A stretch of DNA of 64,000 bases, from the NCBI GenBank assembly GCA_002633005.1, contig NMRA01000099.1, positions 319,086 to 383,085 of the forward strand. Reading direction: 5' to 3'. The translations under genes were made by a program, and so were the position numbers. Source of the DNA: Phoronis australis. Taxonomy: Eukaryota > Phoronida > Phoronidae. Within the stretch, counting starts at the first letter, position 1; every line of letters begins with the position of its first letter. Below, in pieces: positions 29,901 through 40,600 of this stretch. Under the pieces are notes generated by a model that worked only from the letters and a program-made list of their open reading frames with translations, was not told where the DNA came from and made no database searches.

Positions 29901-32900
29901 ACACACAATAGGCCTCTTGAAATTGACATGAAAGGTCAGTGAAAACAGCTCTTTGAAAACACTGCTCATAGTCCCACCTGTATTGTGTAAACACAGCTTA
30001 AAAGGGTTTATGGTCCTGGTTAAGCAGATAATTATTTTATTACCCTCCATGAATTACTGAATAGCCATGCCCAGAATGAAATTCTTTGTCTGTGAATGAT
30101 CTATGACACACATTTGTACATAGGGTACAATGACACGAGTATAAGGAGTGTACTTTTAGACCTCTTCCCAATTTTATACAGCGGTGGATTTCACTATTTA
30201 CGAAAAAGAGAAACCCGTCAAACTTTAAGGGTGGTACAACTGTGCCTTGTGTCAAAGAATGAATTCTTATTCAGGACTTATCTTGTTCCTTACTCAGATT
30301 AGAGATGATATCCTAGCTTGAGAAGAACCGACATGTCATCTATGCTTCAGACCTCACCCACTAAATTCTTAAATGCCAGCATATTCAAGTGTGAAATGCG
30401 ACTCGAAACTAATCACCACGAGATCCTGAAAGCATAGATCGAAGACAACCAATTATCTAGCCGCCGACTCCTTAAACTGCTGGCCTGTTATTGGCCGTCT
30501 CCCATTACGTACCATGACGAATGACAACACCATCTTGGTCTTCCATTGTCGCGTATGCATTTTCTAGAGAAATTTTGACGATGACGAAGCTGTGTTTGTG
30601 GTGGTTGTAACACAGCTTTCAACTGTGCTGTGGCAATTATTTCCCATAGAAGGCACATGCCAACCAATATCCAGTTCAGCTTTAACTTGCATTGTATTAT
30701 GTTAAATATAAATGTGTACACCAATATCCCCGACCCAGTATTTAATGACCATTTTGTCAACTTTCAGGCGAGTTTGAAAAGAAGATGCGTTTTTATTGTG
30801 TAAGGTTTAGAATTACAAAACATTTCCTTGACAAGTGACAACTTGAAGATTATTCAGTAGTAATGGGATCTATATTTCTGAAAAATAAGATTGCTTTGTG
30901 GCAAAATCCTCTTTTGCTTGTAGCTTTTTCTCTTCAAGGTCCAACAATAATTGAAAAGCACTATAGTTTTGTTGTAGCATCTTTTATTTGTAATAAGGTA
31001 ATATACCAAACAGCATGGTACTTAGGCACACTAATATGGCTTAAGCAACCCAAGCTGTTCAACATATCAGAAACTTAAAATTTTTAAGTCAACATTTAAG
31101 TTGTTTACTGGTCTTGACTGGTTCATGAAACATGTAAGACAAGAAATGAGTGGCAGTCCACTCTTGCATCAACTTGTCTTGTTTATTTCTTGTCTTGTTT
31201 ATTTCTTGTCATAAATTTAGCTTTCCAGGTGGCAAGTCATCAATTCTTTGGTGATCTCTGTTCTTGCTGTACTTGAAAATAAATCTTCGTCGACTAGTGG
31301 AGAACCGAGTTGCATTGTCACACCAACCCTTTTAAACCATAGTCAGGCATTCAGTTTCAATTGCCTCATGGGGTGCATTGCTTACAAAAAATGATGTTTG
31401 GAAGTGAAATTGTGAAGTTCACGTAACTGTTTTTTGAGATGACTATTCGGAATGCCAGTTTCAAGGCATGGCACACATTGTACACCGTAACTCTGGGCTC
31501 GCTAATGAACTGTGTGTTATTTCTTTAGTTGAATGACAAACAGCGAGTGACTTTCAACAGTGGGCACAAGCAGTTCTACAAAACAAGTCATTACAGAAAG
31601 CAACAAATGATAAGGCCAAACAAGGCCAGATGTCTTTCCTACAACATTCAAGGATTGCGAACAAAGAAACTTCTCCAGCCCATGAACACGCATTTCAGAG
31701 CTCAAGGAACCATAACTTCACAAGTAATTAGTTTCCAGGAAAGAGAATTTAGTATAAGAGTAGGCCTGACTTGCAACACCTGCGCAGACCTTTGAAAACT
31801 GCAGCTAAGTATCACAGGTGCCAAGAATGTGCTCATCAGTGTAGATGTTCCCAAAGGAGATTTGAGTTGAAATATGATAGCGACACCTCCAGGCACGAGC
31901 TAGAGAACACACCGACATCGTGACTAGCCCCGTTGTTATGGAAGGCACAGCAAGACTGAGCATTGGACTCCAGACAAGCCTCCATGTCTGGTTGAGAGAT
32001 CCGTAGCATCAGAGCTAAAGCAGAATAGCAGTCTCGATAGCAAAAGTACATTCTTCTCATGGGTATTGGCCACTAACTGGATACAACTTCTGCAGGTACT
32101 CTTCATAAAATATCTCCAGTTCATTTTAAGCTAAGGTATTACCCAAACAATTCCAGGAAGGTAGCCCAATGTGACACTCATCTATGAAGGCTTCTCTGTT
32201 CAAAGTGTCAGCCCCTTATTAACCAATTCTGGACACAAGGGAAGCTGCTGCCAAATACTATTAGTTCATCAGACTAATTATAGGATTACTGTCAGCTTGT
32301 GACAACAGTACTTGCAAAGTAGTCGTTATGGATGCATTTTGTGCTGAATTCACACGCCAAATCCATCCACTACACAAATTCCTAGTTATTTGTTTTGCAT
32401 GGTATTCATAAAACTGCTGAACCTGTCTACCAATCTTAGTGCCATCTCCAAAGGTTTCAAGAAGTGCCACTAGCCACTAAAGCGCGGATTTCATAGCTAC
32501 AGCCCTTGATTTAATGTTCTGCCAACAACAGCAAACCCCAGATGCAGGTGATATAAAAGAGACTTCTTTCTGCTTGCTCCTATCTCAAGACTGGCCACAA
32601 CAAAGAAGATGAAACGTTTTTTTTCAACAACCAATTTTTGCAACACTGGCTTGTGTGTGTGTCTGTGTGTGTGTATGTGTGACAATTACTGATTGTGGTG
32701 CACCACAACGCAACAGCGATGACAAAGAACTGTAACTCCATAAAATCCCACAGCTCACTATCTTCAGCCACATCATCTGAAAGGAGGCACAGTGTGTTTC
32801 CGACAAAAACTATCACCACAGCTTATTTCGAAGGTTCTTCCCGACATCAAGAATCTGCAGAAGTAACTATTTGCCAACCAGTATCAATTTAATCTGCCAA

Positions 32901-34090
32901 AAGTGGCAGTATGCTGTAAATCATTACTCCAATGTGCTCAGCAGGGCTCACAAAGCAGCTAACTCTAGGACCTTCAGATGGATCCTTCGCACAGACAGCT
33001 TCAAAGTTCCATTAACATCAGTGCAGGGATATTGTCTCAGGAGCATCCTTTCCTTACATACAAATGAACACTTGTAAATAACAGTACAAATCTCCCAGAG
33101 GGGAAGACATGCTCACTGTTCAGTATGTTTGTGCCTGTACTTGCATGAGACTTGACAATTTCCATATGACAACTAAAATAAATCCAGACTCTTTCCATCT
33201 TTTGCAAAGCTCAAAAAGACCTAAACTGGTCACTTGAAGATTCATCAGATATGATCTTTGTCTAATAGTGATGGTGGCTTTCCATTATCACATCCTTCTC
33301 ACGTTGTATATGAGGACATTGGTTCCTATAGTCTTAGCAAATCAACTGATTTCAACTCTCCACACCAATGATATTATTGTTCATTCCACATCCCTCACTG
33401 AACTCAGCAGCACCTAGGACGTCACAGCGAGTAGCTTCAGACATCACTGACTATCCAACTGACATCTCCATCAAATCTCAGAGAAATATTTACGCAATGT
33501 TCCTATAGTTCCTGTACTTGTGATTGCGCTGCTGGACAGAGAACTTTCTGTGAAAGGTCAGGACAGCCAATCTTCATAAGTTTTCTCCTTGCACGAACCA
33601 TGACAAACTTTCTGAAACCAATGCACTGCGGATCTAGGATGGATCTAGGATGTCGTAGCGGGGTGTATTTACCCACATTTTACCAAAGAAACTGTTCCGG
33701 TAATTGCTAAAAGCGACATGACAACAGCATTGATCTTTGGTCGTGACTACCCCCGCCCCAAACCCCCCTACATCAGAGTTGCATGTATACTACCAGAGCT
33801 GAAGTGCAGTGATAATGAATTGTGTTATGTGCTGGCACATTCCAAAGAAGAAATTTCTTGTTGTGATTACCACTGTGACACATTTTGAACAACTGTGTTG
33901 ACCCTAACCAGTTTGGAGCTACAATCATTTACTTATCAATTTTTTTAAGTCCACAATCCCTGATAAATTCTACACATTTTTGTAACAAACGGCTAAAATC
34001 TGCGAATGACATGTGACGCCTTGACACTTACGAATTAGTGTGAAGGTATTCGTAACTGAGCTGAGCTCTACTTAAACTTGAATATTCCAT
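2912..34090 (-). CDS. MORC2: MORC2, GHKL-ATPase chromatin silencing factor (3' end beyond left edge)
   Basis: ATP-dependent chromatin compactor; the vertebrate protein works with the HUSH complex in the nucleus. Exons read on the minus strand, high to low: 34090-34032, 29112-29059, 25699-25665, 25069-25001, 24790-24700, 20685-20577, 19384-19310, 18376-18174, 17104-16896, 15837-15801, 15419-15377, 14806-14721, 14036-13896, 13504-13359, 12713-12585, 12140-12035, 11615-11522, 9942-9817, 6239-6051, 5093-4977, 4360-4285, 3776-3731, 3001-2912. All junctions keep frame and give about 776 codons. Visible are the start [20 protein letters not shown], the GHKL motif [18 protein letters not shown] (Mg-binding Asn near residue 36), [18 protein letters not shown] and GMYGNGLKS, then a coiled coil, a four-Cys CW finger (DLCLKWR...[11 protein letters not shown]), an S/P/K-rich linker, an acidic patch and a chromo-like segment ([19 protein letters not shown]). 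The C-terminal coiled coil is missing, so the next exon must lie left of the window. Exons 3-5 occur twice because of an assembly overlap. Vertebrate MORC2 is the best match over its length; the symbol rests on remembered family sequence. Confidence 0.93.
5402..5702. repeat. Minisatellite, about 20-bp units
   Basis: Two interleaved unit types, CCCAGGACTACCTCTGCACA and CCCAGGACCACTCAGAATA, about 15 copies in total. Lies in the MORC2 intron between exons 19 and 20. Confidence 0.9.
6390..8131. mobile_element. Composite interspersed element with internal tandem units, copy 1
   Basis: Begins with ACAAGAGCAACGCGGAGCG and the block GCAAATGGTGTGCTTTTA, shared with 8600-9720. Inside, a unit containing ATGGCCACTAGGTGGC recurs at about 6940, 7376 and 7803 (spacing about 430 bp), each followed by AAAATCCGTTGAGGACCTTT-like text. 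It ends with a GACGGACAGA run and a hairpin, TGCGTCCACATATA with TATGTGGGCGCA. No intact coding frame; located in the MORC2 intron between exons 18 and 19. Confidence 0.7.
8600..9720. mobile_element. Composite interspersed element, copy 2
   Basis: Direct repeat of the element at 6390-8131, with the same beginning, the same ATGGCCAC and GAGGACCTTTGAAG blocks and the same terminal GACGGACGGACGG run and TGCGTCCACATATA hairpin. Shorter by about one and a half internal units. Confidence 0.7.
10018..10101. repeat. Fold-back element, copy 1
   Basis: A near-palindrome: TATAACG...AAGAACCAGTTT followed by AAACTGGTTCTCAAAAT...CGTTATA. It is preceded by TTTTGGCAATAGTCC, which also precedes the copy at 52 kb. 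Lies in the MORC2 intron next to exon 18. Confidence 0.6.
13100..13358. repeat. MORC2: Tandem array repeating the MORC2 exon 14 splice-donor sequence
   Basis: On the minus strand exon 14 ends GATATTGATATTG before GTAAAATT (donor at 13357-13358). Downstream, the array repeats GATATTGATRTTRGTAAG-like text, giving extra donor-like sites near 13271, 13241, 13198 and 13157 plus a weaker GTGAG version near 13113. The true junction is fixed by homology, since [18 protein letters not shown] matches vertebrate MORC2 across it. Confidence 0.7.
14525..14582 (+). repeat. tRNA-like (B box) fragment
   Basis: GGTTAGGCTGTG and ACAGGTTTGAATCCGCG match A- and B-box patterns. Located in the MORC2 intron between exons 12 and 13. 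SINE-like; not a functional tRNA. Confidence 0.4.
15851..16142. repeat. Minisatellite, about 41-bp units, next to MORC2 exon 10
   Basis: About seven diverged copies of a unit built on AATGACTTGAGTCACATTTT and an AAGAAGATGCA block. At least two copies contain the exact AP-1 heptamer TGAGTCA. It begins 14 bp from the acceptor of MORC2 exon 10. Confidence 0.8.
19972..20032 (+). repeat. tRNA-like (B box) fragment
   Basis: CCCGGTTCAAATTCCG is a good B box with a weak A-box-like stretch upstream. Located in the MORC2 intron between exons 6 and 7. Confidence 0.4.
22646..24431. repeat. MORC2: Duplicated block, copy A (unmerged contig end carrying MORC2 exons 3-5)
   Basis: Near-identical to 24433-26208, from which it is separated by the single N at 24432. 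It contains MORC2 exon 5 (22913-23003), exon 4 (23214-23282) and exon 3 (23887-23921) with intact splice sites. Differences from copy B are scattered single bases and small indels, including a roughly 11-bp stretch near 23,735 absent from copy B. The copy starts with the same bases that follow the N and ends with the bases found at the end of copy B, as expected if two overlapping contigs were scaffolded without being merged. Splicing both copies would encode the ATPase segment twice. Confidence 0.9.
23375..23811. mobile_element. Inverted-repeat element in MORC2 intron (copy A)
   Basis: About 56-bp terminal inverted repeats starting TGCCCGGTTNYATGAAACAG and containing CCCAAATAGGGACTCAACTA. 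A possible CAG duplication flanks it (23372-23374, 23812-23814). 437 bp, no coding capacity. The same insertion is at 25162-25587 in the other allelic copy, so it predates their divergence. Confidence 0.65.
24433..26208. repeat. MORC2: Duplicated block, copy B (MORC2 exons 3-5)
   Basis: Second copy of the block at 22646-24431. It carries exon 5 (24700-24790), exon 4 (25001-25069) and exon 3 (25665-25699). After 26208 the sequence becomes unique and continues towards MORC2 exon 2, so this copy is continuous with the 5' side of the gene while copy A is continuous with the 3' side. Exon 4 here encodes Met where copy A encodes Val, within LRGGY[V/M]LCFLDDG. Confidence 0.9.
25162..25587. mobile_element. 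Inverted-repeat element in MORC2 intron (copy B allele)
   Basis: Allelic counterpart of 23375-23811, slightly shorter because of an 11-bp deletion inside. Confidence 0.65.
27143..27249. mobile_element. Short MITE with GTACTCGTCCGGGTTA-type ends, copy 1
   Basis: Left end TGTACTCGTCCGGGTTACTG and right end, inverted, CGTATTCATCGGGGTTACCG. Inside is GGGTGGGCGGTAAGCCAAGC. About 100 bp in MORC2 intron 2. Related to 36119-36455. Confidence 0.55.
29113..34031. other. MORC2 intron 1
   Basis: A 4.9-kb intron between the 59-nt first coding exon and exon 2. The stretch 31,500-33,600 has a more even, coding-like composition but stops interrupt every frame. The rest shows nothing but a TG microsatellite. 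Confidence 0.7.
32653..32682. repeat. TG dinucleotide microsatellite
   Basis: An interrupted (TG)n tract within MORC2 intron 1. Confidence 0.9.
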
Positions 34091-34684
34091 CTTGACTATT
34101 CTCTCCTCTTGAGTTCCTGAATCAATTGACAGTACTCCGAGTCTAGCAAGTGTAAAGCTGGATATAGCTGGTTATTTCGGTAAAACAACGCCCGTGACAA
34201 ATTATGCAAACATAATTTATGAGGCAGCAAAAAGGGATGTCGGCGAGGTCGGAGATCCGTTCGAAGACTTTTGCCGAGTTGGCAGTTCAACCCGAAATCC
34301 ACTAACTTCTGCAGACTGCACTCTTAACTTTGCAATATGGAGACAAATACCCTGCGTAGAAGAATTTAAAGCCAAATATTTTCGGATGAACTTCAGCAAA
34401 TACACCCAAGTTCCAGGTCAACTGCAACCGTCATGTCGCGCACATGGGTTTTTGTCTCTTCAGGCAATAGGTGCGTAGGAACTATATTCCTTTATTGTCT
34501 GCTCTTAATGAATAATTTGAGACTACGATATATTCCACTGAGACTAGTAAAACCACATTATGTAAGCATTTCCAGTTCTTAAAATACGTTTTGTATCAAA
34601 ACAACCGCAAAAAGTGGGCATCCGCAGCGTACTACTTTACCATCTGCATTAGCGTACTTATATTTAACGCAACAAGGTCTTGGC
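34091..34684. promoter_or_regulatory. Bidirectional promoter region of MORC2 and CUSTOS
   Basis: The start codons of MORC2 (minus strand) and CUSTOS (plus strand) lie 594 bp apart, head to head, so both promoters and 5' UTRs must fit here unless upstream noncoding exons exist. I see no TATA box at a convincing place. A CAAGATGG motif, YY1-like, overlaps the MORC2 start codon. CpG is somewhat more frequent than in the surrounding introns. Shared control of the two genes is inference from position only. Confidence 0.6.
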
Positions 34685-37600
34685 ATGGCGGGTATCAGTG
34701 ATTCGAGTTCGTCCGACGAAGACGAGGAGGCAAGATTGCGAGATGCTACTATAATTGTTGGGAAGATTGGTGTGTGGCTTTCATATGTATGATGTGGTTT
34801 ATTTAAGATCAAGGCTACTGGTCTTAATTTTTTTAATCGACTGTCCCTCCGCAGAATTACTGGCGTTTCTGGCTTGTTGACATGGCTGGTCATGGATCCG
34901 GCATTAGTCATTGTTTACAGCTGGGAACCAGTTAGCCAATGCTCGGCTCTACAACCGACTAAGGAACCAGTCAGCGATTCCAAGTTTACAGTTTCATGGC
35001 ATGTATCCAGTACAGCTAGTCACACGTAGACGGTTTAGGCATGGGCGGCGCAGCACTGAAAAAAGTGGGGGGGCTAAAGCTCCCTCAGCCCCACTGTGGT
35101 GCAGCGTCTGTAGACCATGTGCAGCGTAGCACTGAAGAAAAGTGGGTTGAGGGCAATAGCCTCCCCAGCCCCCCTTTGGTGCGCCGCCCATGCTGGGGGG
35201 GGGCGCCTTGGCTGCCGGAAAAAACTGAAAACAGCCAGAGCGTGGGATTATTTTAAACAGTGTTCCCACTTCCCTGGGTCTTAGAGAACCGTCCTTAGAT
35301 GTAAGGCAATGCCTTTAGGTGTTTAACTAAAAATTGCATGAAATGTGATCTTGAGGTAACTGCCGTTATTGAAAGAAAGTTGAGTCAGGACTGTCTTGAT
35401 ACTGCAATTCAACATACGAGTATGGTACTAGTGTCTGTAATTGTGCTACATTTGTCCTTTACGTAAAAGGCAGCAGTGTAATGCATATTGTATATCATGC
35501 GTTGTTTCAAAAGTAAAATGATAATTTTACAACAATAAGTAATATGTGATGTCATGGTTACTAAGAGTGCCATGAAAGTTTAGAAATGAGTTGTTTTTGT
35601 GCAAAGTTGAAAGCGATTCTGTTCTAAAAGTAGAGTTTTTTTTCTGAGTTGTTGTGTTCAGTTGAAATATTGGTAGAGCTTTGTCTTGATTTTCATGAGC
35701 TGGTACTTCTTTGTTTTTAATTTCTAGGAGTGAACCACGCAACATGCCCAGCTAACAAGAATGATAACACAAAATCCGTAGCTCTGGCAAAGAAGCCATC
35801 TCAGAGGTACATATCTTTACCATGTAGAATCGTACACTGTCAAGTCATCTAGCACTGGACATATACAGTGGTACCTGAATTTGAGAATTAGTACTCTCTA
35901 GTAAATGGTTTCTCTCAACAAGTCACTTTATAGCACAAGGCATTTGGTTGCACAATTTTTCACCATGTGAGGTTTCTTATGAAAACAACGGTTTACTGCA
36001 GATTTCTAAGTACAGGTGGCCTTCGGAGTTCAGATTATGTTGAGTTAAAGTCGATTATTCACCTCATACATTATCAGTGGAAGTTGTGCCACTGAATCAC
36101 AAATTAGAACCTTAGAGTAGTACCGTACTTGTCTGGGTTAGCGCCCATGTTCGGCTTACCGCCCACCCCTGAAAACACCTATGCTTGGCTTAATGTCTTT
36201 CCCCAATTTATACGATCAAGACTTCCTTGAAAGGGCCCATGTCTTTGTGAGCGCTCGTCTCGCATGAATTTTAGCTCCCAAAATGTGCGATCACTCCATT
36301 TTGGATATTAAGCTCATTACTACATTGTCTACATTCCGCTGATGTTAAGTCGGATGTAATTGTAGCTCCCTGGGCATTAATGCAATCAACCATTCAGATA
36401 ATTGCCCGCCCATGCTCTGCCCCTGATGGGTACTAACCCGAGCGAGTACAGTATGTTGGACTATTTCCCTCAGTGTGTGCGTATGTGTGTGGTATGCAAA
36501 GTTGAGTTAAGTCGGAGTTAGTGGAAAATTTTCATTCACTGAACTTTAGCGAGTAGACAGAAGCTTACAGTGTTTGTAACGACTCACGAGAGATAAAATT
36601 ATTTGAGCTCTTGCTGCGATTCTGTTGGCAATGCATGTATCCTATTTTAAAATGTTACTAAACCCTGTTTTGATGATTTCAACCAGTCATCGTTCCGTCA
36701 CTTGCTAATGCATAAGTGGCGTTAATCTTAAGTGATGAAAGCAGGAACCAACTAAAAATTTGTACTCCCTGTGTCACGGATTGGATATTATGGTTTTTGG
36801 TAGGTGGTCTTTTGTCACAGTTGCCACTAAAAGGGTAGGTCACGCTTGTCCATTAAACAGTCTTTGAAAGGAGTTTTCAAATTTTCTTCTTAGCTTTTGA
36901 GGGTTATATTACACGGTATTATTTTGCTTCGGAAAATAGGATGGAAAAGTCGATTTTAATGTCTATTAATGGGCTAAAACTTGGTTGGTATCCTTTTAAC
37001 TGTATGATACGTGTGGTGTTGTGGTTTGGTATCCTTTTAAATGTATGATACTTGTGAGGTGTTGTGACAACTATCTGAGATCTAGTAAAATTTAATAACG
37101 AGGTCTTTGAATAATGATGAACAGGTCTATTCCATGACAAATGAACTTCTAGCATTCTGTGTTATTTTAGGTCGAAGGTCGATGATGAAGAAGACCATGA
37201 GCTAAGGACTACACCTGAGTTTCGGTCCCATGTCGCAAAGAAATTGACATCAATTTTGGATGGGTAACTAGAGTATGATATTGCAACCCATTGTTTGTAC
37301 TATGCATAGTTTTTAAGATGCCCGTAAGTGGTGAATATTTGTCTGTCAATTTTCGAATTACAGTTTTCAAGTCTGACTGTTGCATCTCCATACAAGGTCA
37401 ATATCGACAACTTCGAATTACAATGCATGGGCCTCACTCTCCTTGTGCATTCTAATAGCGGGGAAATACCCCCATTTGTCACCAATTTCAAGGCTTGGTA
37501 CTGTGAAGTGTGGGATTGTGCAGTTCTAAAACCTTATAACAAGTGTCTGTGTTAAATAAGAGTTATTCTTACCTTGAGGGGAACTTCGTTTATTTGAATG

Positions 37601-40600
37601 GAATTTCTGGGTCTGGTGAGAGAAAGTACGGGTGATTTCAGATATTTTTCTGAGGGGACAGAAGTCGCAGCGTCAAGAGCTCTGAAATAATTACATTTCC
37701 AATGGTGAATATCGCCACAGAAACAATGGATGAATTTTGTTAGTAAGTGGGTAAAATTGGGGAAGGCCGCATGCTGAAGTATCGGGGAAAAATCGAGGGT
37801 TTGTTAACTTTGTGAGCTGATACTTGGTTTAATTAGGTCCATGTGCGTGTGTTTCCCTGTTTTGTCTGAAGCATACATATATTTTTTTGATGAACAGTAA
37901 TTTTTTATTGTTTTGAGAATTAATTCAATAAAAATTAGGTCCATGTGTTTTGGTTTTATAGTGTCCTTGAGGTGGAGAAGAATGAACAAGTGCATAAGAA
38001 CAGTGATCAAGAGTCGAGTGAAGATTCAGGTGAGCTGACCATACGAGTGTTGGAGATGCATAACAAGGTCAAGTTAAGGTCAACACGTGTGTTGATGCAA
38101 CTGGGTGCTGAAACACTAAATCATATCTAGGCTATGGTCTGTATTGTGGTAACTGTGAAATAAGGAATTAACAGACTGAATAAAAAATCTGCCATTTAAA
38201 TCATATGTGGCTTGAATTTTAGTTATGGAAGAAGTTTAACAAATGGTGAATAATTTTATTTGAAAATAAAATAAAAACAGTTTACTTCATGTTAGGGAAT
38301 CTAGAGCTTTCCATGTGCTGTTATTGGTGTCACTTCTGTTCAGTCAGGCAAGAATTGTAAAATTTATTCCAACCCTCACTTATGTCTCACCATGTGTGTG
38401 GCTCTCAGGAGTGCTCACTCAACAATGACCTTCAGTTACGGCTGTGTTCTGTACATGACTTCCACATATCCACTAATCCATTAGAGCAACTAAGTTCATA
38501 CTTGTCGTTTTGCTTTTATCATAAGAAGTGCCCACAACAGCAATGCTCCAGGAAGACCAAAATTGAGCTGATACCTTCTGAAAAGTTACCATTGATGTTA
38601 ATAATCCAACTTTGAAGAGGAGTTGTTTAAATTGCTTTTTTTCTCAAGTTTAATGACACAGGCGAAGTAAAGAGTTAAAAAGTATGCTCTAATGGGACGC
38701 ATTTGAATTATCTTCCTGGAATTTAAAGTTAAAATAATGTACGTCTCTAGTCTCAATGTGTTCTTTCTAATGTGATAGTGCACCAGGCCATTTCGAAGGT
38801 GTAAATAAGGTCCAGCAGGTCTGTCGAGTCATGGTGGCAATGTTAGTAGTTTGTCCAACCCCTTGAAAGATCTTTGCAACTTTGTATTGATACTATGGCT
38901 AATGTTCCTTGTTCAACAACTCTTGCGGTACCTATCCCAGTATCTACCAGGTTCCTAAGGATTTGAGGATGCCAATTTTCAGATGGGTCCAATTAGTGCT
39001 GAGCACTTTGGGACTGTGGAGTATTTTTATATGCGCTTCTATCTACGAAACCAGGAAAAGATATTTTGATACTTAGCTTGAACGTTTGTACTGGGTGTGA
39101 GACACCATCAATTTGTCTGCCAAACTAATTGGGTTGTTTGTGAAATTTATTCACCAACTAGTTTCATAATTCATGACGAATCACACCTTCTAAATGCATT
39201 TTAATTACTTGGTGAATTGAAATTTCTCCAAGTATGTTGCTTTGTCATAACTTTTTTTTCTTTTCTCACGGTAAAGATCACAATTCTTATTGGATCATCC
39301 TTAAGGTACTTCTTCGAATGAACATTAACAATTTTTTCTCAGACTTACCGTTTTTGAATTATTTGACTTTAAATTTAACAAAAATGCAAAATTTGAAATT
39401 TTGTGAACTAGTTTTGAACTGGCATGTTTCTTTTTTGAATTACTCCAAATATTCTGATGACGCTGTTCCTTTGTCGACTGATTTTTGCTGCACTTTTGTT
39501 GGTTTTTTGTTTTTTTCTTTGTTCGCACGCTACAGATCACAATTCTTATCATATCAGCGTAGGGGTCGTGATTGTTTATGTTCTTGGTTTTGTTGTCCAT
39601 CTCACCTTTCAATGTTTAATTTCTTTCACTAAGCGTCGCTCTTCAGAGCGCTTTCATTTTTTCATTTTCACCTTGTTATCCTGCAGACCACTTGGTTGAT
39701 GCAACTGAAACTGAGAAGCTGTTGAGAGGATGGCGTCAACTTTAGACCAACTGGCATTGCGTCCCCTTGTGTCACTACTTGTTATGGAATTACCACGTCT
39801 TAAATAATCACCACCCCTTCAATGATTTTCCGTTTAACATGTGGAGAAGTATTAAGTAAACACTCTACATTTCTATTTATAGTGTGTGAGACTGGTTAAT
39901 TGTCACACCATTGAAAATATAAATTGCTGGTTTTACAAGCTATGTAACCTCTGTTTGTGACATTTGCTCATGTTTAATATTGACAGTATGCAAATTTTCC
40001 TCTAGGGTTTAAGCTGTTTGCATCATCAATAGTACGTGCAAGCGTGGACGTCAAACCAGTCTTCACTGTAAAACACAGATTAAGGTAACTTCATATTTCA
40101 CATCATGTGACCTAATGAAAATATCTCTGCCCCAACTGGGACTCAGCCCTAAAAGAACGTACATGTAAGCACACCTCTGTTTAGATGCGGTACAAAATCA
40201 GAATGGTCAAGAAGGCGTTTCACTTGCGTAATTTCGTGGCAGTAAACACAAGCGCCAGTCGTTTCCAGTATGGTGCAGTTAGCTCACTGAGACCATGACA
40301 AGTCATTCAAACGGTTTTCTGAACTATTCATATGTTCTGTTGTCTGTGCACTTTCATGGAGCCTCTCCCATTATTTTTTGGTCAGTGTATTCTGGTTCGA
40401 ATTGATCGACCTGTGAAGTCTTCGTTGGACGAGCACTCATCTAAGTCGGGATTGGGAATTGCCACATTTATTATTGTGCTTTCTGTTTCAAAATTAATTA
40501 TTCTCACCCCAACCAAAGCTTATGTAAACAAAGTCTGTCTCATTAGGTACAATTTGTAATGCCTTGGAGTGTTCGTGAGTGCAATTAATGTTTTGAGAAG

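Noticed and set aside
39234-39632. 132-codon plus-strand ORF in CUSTOS intron 4
   Set aside because: T-rich text gives a Phe/Leu/Ser-rich chance frame. The CUSTOS reading frame joins exon 4 to exon 5 directly across it, and no homologous block is missing.
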